The notes below the pieces were generated by a model, which was not told the DNA's origin, made no database searches, and saw only the letters and a program-made list of their open reading frames with translations. Shown here in pieces: positions 63,257 through 64,000 of a stretch of DNA of 64,000 bases (position 1 is its first letter; every line of letters starts with the position of its first letter). The stretch covers positions 1 to 64,000 of the forward strand of contig NZ_VOHA01000015.1 of NCBI RefSeq assembly GCF_007859315.1, written 5' to 3'. A program made the position numbers and the translations under genes. The DNA is from Reyranella sp. CPCC 100927. GTDB lineage: Bacteria; Pseudomonadota; Alphaproteobacteria; Reyranellales; Reyranellaceae.

Positions 63257-64000
63257 ATGTTGGCCATCCAGCTTCCCGCCGTCGGCGGGCCCGGCGCGTT
63301 CAGGCGCATCGACACCAAGGTACCGACGCCGGGCCCGGGCGAGATCCTGGTGCGGCAGAAGGCCGTCGGGCTGAACTACATCGACATCTACCACCGCCTG
63401 GGGCAGTACCCGGTCGAACTGCCCGGCATCCTCGGTATCGAAGGTGCCGGGACCGTGGAGGCGATCGGTGCCGGCGTGACGCGCTTCAAGGCGGGTGATC
63501 GCGTCGCCTACGGCGGGCCGCTGGGCGCCTATGCCGAGGCGCGGCTGATTCCGGAAACCGCCGGCGTGCGCATACCGTCGACCGTCGACGTCGAAACGGC
63601 GGCGGCGGCCATCCTCAAGGGGCTCACGGCGGATGCGCTGCTGACGGCGTATCGCGTGAAGCCGGGCGACACCTGCCTGGTGTGGGCCGCGGCCGGCGGT
63701 GTCGGCACCATCCTCTGCCAATGGGCCAAGACCAGGGGCGCCCGGGTGATCGGCGTCGTGGGTGGCGCGGACAAGAAAGCCCATGCGCTGAGCCATGGCT
63801 GCGATGCCGTGCTGGATCACAAGGTCGACGATATCGCCGCGCAAGCCCGGGCGCTGACGGACGGACGTGGTGTGTCGGTCGTCTATGACGGCGTGGGAAA
63901 AGCAAGCCTGCAAGCCTCCATCAACAGCCTCGCGATGCGGGGCATGCTGGTGAGCTACGGCAATGCATCGGGTCCGCCGCCGCAGGTCGATCTGTTGGCG
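63257..64000 (+). CDS. NADPH:quinone oxidoreductase (zinc-independent MDR family), partial at the window edge
   Basis: The first 248 codons of a quinone reductase. It begins MLAIQLPAVGGPGAFRRID, then LNYIDIYHRLGQYPVELPGILGIEGAGTVEAIG, and the NADPH-binding AAGGVGTILCQWAKTRGA. No catalytic-zinc cysteine is present. AAGGA lies nine bases upstream. It is the fourth gene of the operon after DUF1445 (22-bp gap). The C-terminus is outside the window. Confidence 0.9.
   Translation, partial: MLAIQLPAVGGPGAFRRIDTKVPTPGPGEILVRQKAVGLNYIDIYHRLGQYPVELPGILGIEGAGTVEAIGAGVTRFKAGDRVAYGGPLGAYAEARLIPETAGVRIPSTVDVETAAAAILKGLTADALLTAYRVKPGDTCLVWAAAGGVGTILCQWAKTRGARVIGVVGGADKKAHALSHGCDAVLDHKVDDIAAQARALTDGRGVSVVYDGVGKASLQASINSLAMRGMLVSYGNASGPPPQVDLLA

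Overview
The window is dense, GC-rich bacterial chromosome of alphaproteobacterial type. The evidence is a set of family markers: a CcrM-type GANTC methyltransferase, the smc / DsbA-like / DUF721 / mutY block, an Usg-family gene beside groESL, ETF:ubiquinone oxidoreductase, a CtaA-type haem A synthase, and IspE of the non-mevalonate pathway. The many catabolic and CoA-transferase genes would suit a metabolically broad soil or water organism (a Reyranella-like lineage would fit), but that placement is inference. I saw no rRNA, tRNA, CRISPR array, transposase or prophage.

Layout. 1-10.5 kb is housekeeping: truncated smc, an exported thiol oxidoreductase, a DUF721 protein, two small hypotheticals, mutY, a 51-residue ORF, a membrane protein, a GNAT enzyme, ccrM with a recognisable control region, rnhB, a PA0069-type radical SAM protein and moaB. 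10.5-20.7 kb holds a PYROXD2-like oxidoreductase, a CaiB CoA transferase, a soluble lytic transglycosylase, a 736-residue cysteine-dioxygenase/rhodanese fusion, a MetX-like alpha/beta hydrolase, and a Tat-exported aldo/keto reductase with a DUF6064 membrane protein. At 20.7-20.9 kb two gene stubs pointing at each other meet (an amidohydrolase start and an ABC permease start), which looks like a deletion junction. 21-25.2 kb is the remaining transporter operon (aminotransferase, ATPase, binding protein) with a divergent GntR regulator.

25.2-33.2 kb carries a family-4-like uracil-DNA glycosylase, ETF-QO, a TPR protein, ispE, a Sel1 protein and haem A synthase. 33.3-39.1 kb is one co-directional run: branched-chain amino-acid-type ABC transporter genes (including a LivM-LivG fusion), a TauE/SafE exporter, a MAPEG protein and a D-tartrate-dehydratase-like enolase. 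39.2-49.8 kb has pcm, an MFS transporter, an 1172-residue multidomain flavoprotein, Kup, a cupin, an HpaI-type aldolase, a nitronate-monooxygenase-like enzyme and Usg. 50-52.2 kb is groESL with promoter, CIRCE operator and terminator.

52.2-64 kb is mostly catabolic: catechol 2,3-dioxygenase with its ferredoxin, NUDIX, an unrecognised 353-residue protein, alpha/beta hydrolase, SMP-30 lactonase, a HEAT-like protein, a double DUF1330 protein, pirin with a divergent LysR regulator, and a four-gene operon (CoA transferase, HMG-CoA-lyase-like, DUF1445, quinone reductase cut by the window edge) preceded by three direct repeats at exact 19-bp spacing. Several convergent gene pairs are separated by palindromic elements of at least three types.
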